In this document: positions 5,881 through 8,695 of the stretch, piece by piece
Position numbering within the stretch: position 1 is the first letter of the stretch
Layout of the letters: the number at the start of each line of letters is the position of its first letter
Source of the DNA: Nanobdellota archaeon
Lineage (GTDB): Archaea > Nanobdellota > Nanobdellia > Woesearchaeales > JAHJBD01
Assembly (NCBI GenBank): GCA_018813725.1
Contig: JAHJBD010000087.1
Span: 1 to 8,695, forward strand
Direction of reading: 5' to 3'
Length of the DNA: 8,695 nucleotides
The notes under the pieces: model-generated
What the model was told of the DNA's origin: nothing
The model's input: only the letters and a program-made list of their open reading frames with translations
The model's database searches: none
Made by a program: the position numbers and the translations under genes

Positions 5881-7968
5881 ATGAAAAAGATAATCATATT
5901 ATTTAGTATATTTCTATTGCTTTTCAGTATAGCTTATGCTGTAAATATCACTGTCTACGAGACTGAGCTTGTAGAGCTTGAGCTTAAAAGCGATGACCCT
6001 GATTCTGATAACCTTACATATAATTTTACAGCACCCTTGGATAATAATGGAGAATGGCAGACAGATTATGGTGATGCAGGTAATTATGATATTGTTGTTA
6101 CAGTATCTGACGGCGAGCTTTCTGCAAGCGAGGATGTCAAACTTAAGGTGCTAAAGAAAGAAGAGCCGCCTGTATTGCAGTCGTTTACACCTCAAGGAGA
6201 TGTGCAGCTGCCTGAAGGAAGCAGCATATTGTTCAGTGTGTTTGTGACTGATCAGAATGATGATGAATTAACCTATTCATGGGTGATGGATGGCGAAAAG
6301 TTAAGTGAAGAAGAAGAGTACACTTATTATCCTGACTTTTTTTCAGCTGGAGGCCATGTAATGGCTGTTACTGTCTCAGATGGCCAGACTGAAATAACTC
6401 AATCATGGGACATAAATGTAGAAAAGGTTGACCGTACTGCTCTCTTGGATAAATTTTATGATGTAACCCTTAATGAAACTGAGACTGTGGTACTAGATCT
6501 GCCTGATCTTGAGAAATATAATCTTGATCATGTCATCTCTGAGCCTATCGGCGATGATGGTGTATGGGAGACTGGATATGATGATGCTGGTACATACAAT
6601 GTTACTGTTAGAATAATGGACGGTAAATTTAAAGCTGAGAAAGAGTTTAAGGTAACTGTCAATAATGTTGACAGGGCTCCGGTCATATCTACAATATCTG
6701 ATGTGAAGCTTGATGAGAACCAAAAGGTTACAATAACATTGGCAGCAAATGACCCTGATGGTGATGAGGTTGAATTCTCAACCGGTGATATCCCTTCAGG
6801 AGCAACACTTGAAGATAATGTTTTTGAGTGGACAACTGATTTTGATACTGTCAGTCATGATAATATAGTTGATAAGATCTTGCATAAGTTTCATCTATTA
6901 AGCAAGAACTTTAAGGTAGATTTCTATGCGAAAAGCAACGGGCTTATGGCAAAGGAAAGCGTAGTAATAACTGTAAAAGATGTTAATCGTGGACCAGAGC
7001 TTGAAGATATCGATGATGTAACCCTCAATGAAGGGGAAATGCTTGAAATAAGTCCTAATGGATGGGACCCTGATGGTGATAAGGTTAAGATATCGTATTC
7101 TGGTTGGGTAAAAGAAATACCTTATTATGTGGATTACAACAGCGCTGGAGATCATAAGGTCACAATAAAAGCCTCAGATGATTTCTTGTCTGTAACAAAA
7201 GAGATCAATGTTCACGTGAACAATGTCAATCAGCTGCCGCTTTTGTTGAACAGGAATTATACTATCGATGAAGGGGAATCTCTGAATATCACACTGATGG
7301 TCTCTGACGAAGATGGGGATAATGTGGATATCAAGGTATCTAATCTTCCTGAAGGGGCAACTTATCAAGACGGCCTGATATCCTGGCAAGTGCCTTTTGA
7401 GACTACTGTGAAAGGTGAAGTCAAAGAGATAATCATCCCTATCAAATTATCAGATGGAAAAAGTAATGTTACAAGGACCATATCAGTCTTTGTTTCTGAC
7501 ATTAACCGCAAACCTGTGATAAGTGCTGTAACACCAGAGGGTGATTTTGGGACATATGTAGGTAGTGCTGTGACTTTCTCAGTGGATGCAGAGGATCCAG
7601 ATGGAGATGAGCTTGAATATACTTGGGATTTTAGCATCTTAGAGAGGTATGTTGACGGGCCGTCTCACAGAAGGTCTTTTACGCTTACTGGTGAGAAAAC
7701 AGCCAAAGTTATTGTATCTGATGGAATATCTAAGGTTGAGTATGAATGGAAGGTAAATGTTTTGGCTAAAAAGGCTTCTGCACCAAAAGAACCTGCATCA
7801 CAGCCAGCTCCTCAGCAGCAACCAGCTAGTAAACCTGTAACGCAGCCTGTCAGCAAGCCTGCAGCGCAACCAGTAACACAGCCTGCTGTACAGCAACCAA
7901 CAGTACAACAGCCTGCTGTACAGCAGCCAGCTCCTCAGCAGCCACTTATCCTGACTTATATAGTATAA
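5881..7968 (+). CDS. Secreted PKD/cadherin-like repeat protein, 695 aa, seven domains and Pro/Gln tail
   Basis: Residues 1-20 are a signal peptide ending A-Y-A. Seven beta-sandwich domains follow at about 21-91, 95-181, 185-262, 265-367, 370-447, 450-540 and 545-628. Domains 1, 3 and 5 carry the W-x-T/Y-x-D-A-G-type core. Domains 2 and 7 are PKD-like (YSWVMDG, YTWDF). Domains 4 and 6 have the cadherin-like G-A-T..W pattern, with a longer insertion in 4. Acidic loops of DPDGD type (domains 4, 5, 7; DEDGD in 6) suggest calcium binding. Residues 629-695 are a Pro/Gln/Ala/Val tail ending LILTYIV, with no membrane helix or sorting signal. Eight N-x-S/T sequons (Asn 22, 44, 48, 198, 240, 459, 469, 529) suggest N-glycosylation. 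Domains 1-3 match the 389-aa neighbour in order, so duplication followed by domain gain or loss is likely. The gene lies 32 bases after it. A role in adhesion or cell-cell contact is inference. Confidence 0.85.
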   Translation: MKKIIILFSIFLLLFSIAYAVNITVYETELVELELKSDDPDSDNLTYNFTAPLDNNGEWQTDYGDAGNYDIVVTVSDGELSASEDVKLKVLKKEEPPVLQSFTPQGDVQLPEGSSILFSVFVTDQNDDELTYSWVMDGEKLSEEEEYTYYPDFFSAGGHVMAVTVSDGQTEITQSWDINVEKVDRTALLDKFYDVTLNETETVVLDLPDLEKYNLDHVISEPIGDDGVWETGYDDAGTYNVTVRIMDGKFKAEKEFKVTVNNVDRAPVISTISDVKLDENQKVTITLAANDPDGDEVEFSTGDIPSGATLEDNVFEWTTDFDTVSHDNIVDKILHKFHLLSKNFKVDFYAKSNGLMAKESVVITVKDVNRGPELEDIDDVTLNEGEMLEISPNGWDPDGDKVKISYSGWVKEIPYYVDYNSAGDHKVTIKASDDFLSVTKEINVHVNNVNQLPLLLNRNYTIDEGESLNITLMVSDEDGDNVDIKVSNLPEGATYQDGLISWQVPFETTVKGEVKEIIIPIKLSDGKSNVTRTISVFVSDINRKPVISAVTPEGDFGTYVGSAVTFSVDAEDPDGDELEYTWDFSILERYVDGPSHRRSFTLTGEKTAKVIVSDGISKVEYEWKVNVLAKKASAPKEPASQPAPQQQPASKPVTQPVSKPAAQPVTQPAVQQPTVQQPAVQQPAPQQPLILTYIV
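7777..7947 (+). repeat. Low-complexity Pro/Gln-coding repeat tract
   Basis: Degenerate CAG/CCN repeats encode the tail of the 695-aa protein (QPAPQQQPASKPVTQP and similar). ACAGCCTGCTGTACAGCA occurs twice without mismatch (7878-7895 and 7908-7925), 30 bases apart, which points to expansion by slippage or unequal exchange. Length variation between strains would be expected here. Confidence 0.8.
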
Positions 7969-8018
7969 GGTACATAACAAGCTGCATATCATATACGGCA
8001 ATTTTCTCAGCCTAAATC

Positions 8019-8026
8019 TTTATATA
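8019..8026 (+). promoter_or_regulatory. Archaeal TATA box for the helicase segment
   Basis: TTTATATA with A-rich flank (CCTAAATC) has its centre about 26 bases before the GTG at 8049, so the transcript probably begins at that codon. No Shine-Dalgarno lies in between (TTATTTCTTTCAAGTCCAT), which fits a leaderless mRNA. The intergenic stretch 7969-8018 shows nothing else. Confidence 0.6.
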
Positions 8027-8048
8027 CAATTATTTCTTTCAAGTCCAT

Positions 8049-8695
8049 GTGGCAAAGATTTCTCAAACAGCGGATGATGCAACCATAAATATAGCTTTAG
8101 ATACGATAAGGATCAAGAAACAGGGGATAGTTTTTGCCAATACCAAAAGATCAGCTGAAAAAGCAGCTGAAGACCTTGCCAGGAAACTTAAAGAAGTGCC
8201 TGAACTATCCAGTTTGGTGGATAAGGTTCTCCATTCTCTTACAAAACCTACAACACAATGTGAAAGGCTTGCAAAATGCATAATTAAAGGTGTAGCATTT
8301 CATCATGCAGGGCTTACATCTAAGCAGAAAGAGATCATAGAGGACAGTTTTCGCGAGGGTAAGATCAAGATAATATGCGCTACTCCAACACTTGCGATGG
8401 GTTTAGACTTGCCTGCATTCAGGGCTGTGATGAAGTCGCTAAAAAGATATGGGCATCATGGCTATCAGTACATACCTGTGCTTGAGTACTTGCAGATGGC
8501 CGGAAGGGCAGGAAGGCCAAAGTTTGACAGTTATGGTGAAGCTATCCTTGTTGCAGGAACAGAAGCTGAAAAAGAAGAGCTGCATGAGAAATATATCTGC
8601 GGTCAGCCTGAAGAGATATATTCTAAACTTGCTGTTGAGCCTGTCTTGCGTACATATGTTCTCAGTCTTTTAGCTACTAATTATGTGAACAGCAG
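8049..8695 (+). CDS. Hel308/Ski2-type helicase, RecA2 onward only, 3' end outside window
   Basis: An open frame of 215 codons continuing past the window. It matches the second half of archaeal Ski2-family helicases such as Hel308, which unwind forked DNA. Motif IV region: GIVFANTKRSAEKAAEDL (about 26-43). Motif around FHHAGLT (84-90). Motif V: TPTLAMGLDLP (from 112). Motif VI: QMAGRAGRP (149-157), followed by the Hel308-like winged-helix start EEIYSKLAVEPVLRTYVLSLLATNYV. The N-terminal RecA domain with Walker A and DEAH is absent. The frame is closed by TAA at 8013-8015 and the previous gene ends at 7968, so a local frameshift cannot hide it. GTG at 8049 is the only sensible start and sits 26 bases after a TATA box; an ATG at 8047 is out of frame and stops after 13 codons. 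It is either a split helicase whose other half lies elsewhere, or a remnant. Alone it should lack ATPase activity. Confidence 0.85.
   Translation, partial: MAKISQTADDATINIALDTIRIKKQGIVFANTKRSAEKAAEDLARKLKEVPELSSLVDKVLHSLTKPTTQCERLAKCIIKGVAFHHAGLTSKQKEIIEDSFREGKIKIICATPTLAMGLDLPAFRAVMKSLKRYGHHGYQYIPVLEYLQMAGRAGRPKFDSYGEAILVAGTEAEKEELHEKYICGQPEEIYSKLAVEPVLRTYVLSLLATNYVNS

Noticed and set aside
5881..7968. RTX-type toxin or adhesin, because of the repeated DPDGD loops
   Set aside because: RTX nonapeptides (GGxGxDxxx) are absent. The DPDGD loops occur once per beta-sandwich domain, as in PKD/cadherin-like repeats.
8449..8673. Plus-strand ORF of 74 codons inside the helicase segment
   Set aside because: It lies in another frame over conserved helicase motifs (QMAGRAGRP and the winged-helix start) and has no protein-like features.
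1..8695. CRISPR array, insertion sequence or integration site at the tRNA genes
   Set aside because: No regularly spaced repeats, terminal inverted repeats, transposase or integrase genes, or duplicated tRNA 3' ends were seen.

Overview
The window is AT-rich archaeal DNA, most likely from a DPANN-type archaeon close to Woesearchaeota/Pacearchaeota. The evidence is of several kinds. Archaeal TATA boxes (TTTATATA) sit about 26 bases before start codons. Two tRNA genes lack an encoded CCA, and one has an intron at the archaeal position 37/38. There is an archaea-specific radical SAM protein (COG1031-like) and a Hel308/Ski2-type helicase segment. One membrane protein starts with a 'KKAQI..' anchor of a kind I recall from DPANN secreted proteins. 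The lineage is inferred from these features; no search was run. All genes are on the + strand and densely packed.

Region 1 (1-2593) is a probable three-gene operon. It holds the 3' end of a PlsC-like acyltransferase with a degenerate motif III, an overlapping patatin-like lipid hydrolase, and a radical SAM protein that seems to lack the C-terminal helix-hairpin-helix of its family. The first two suggest acyl-lipid handling, which is notable in an archaeon. Region 2 (2594-4302) is a two-gene unit behind its own TATA box with a leaderless start: a membrane-anchored M64-like metallopeptidase, then, with an ATGA overlap, a small type I membrane protein of unknown function.

Region 3 (4303-4509) is a tRNA unit: tRNA-Asn(GTT) and, 5 bases later, tRNA-Ile(GAT) with a 16-base intron. 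Region 4 (4510-7968) encodes two secreted paralogues built from PKD/cadherin-like beta-sandwich repeats, of 389 and 695 aa. They share a collinear three-domain module. The first has its own TATA box, a leader with a perfect 17-bp tandem duplication and a strong Shine-Dalgarno. The second follows after only 32 bases made of T-runs and a G6 tract, so it probably depends on read-through. The 695-aa protein carries eight N-glycosylation sequons, the 389-aa protein none.

Region 5 (7969-8695) has a TATA box and then, 26 bases on at a GTG codon, an open frame that begins exactly at the second RecA domain of a Hel308-like helicase and runs off the window. The first RecA domain (Walker A, DEAH) is not upstream and cannot be, because the preceding gene ends only 80 bases away. 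This apparently split or half helicase is the most striking observation. The surface-protein pair and its leader come second.
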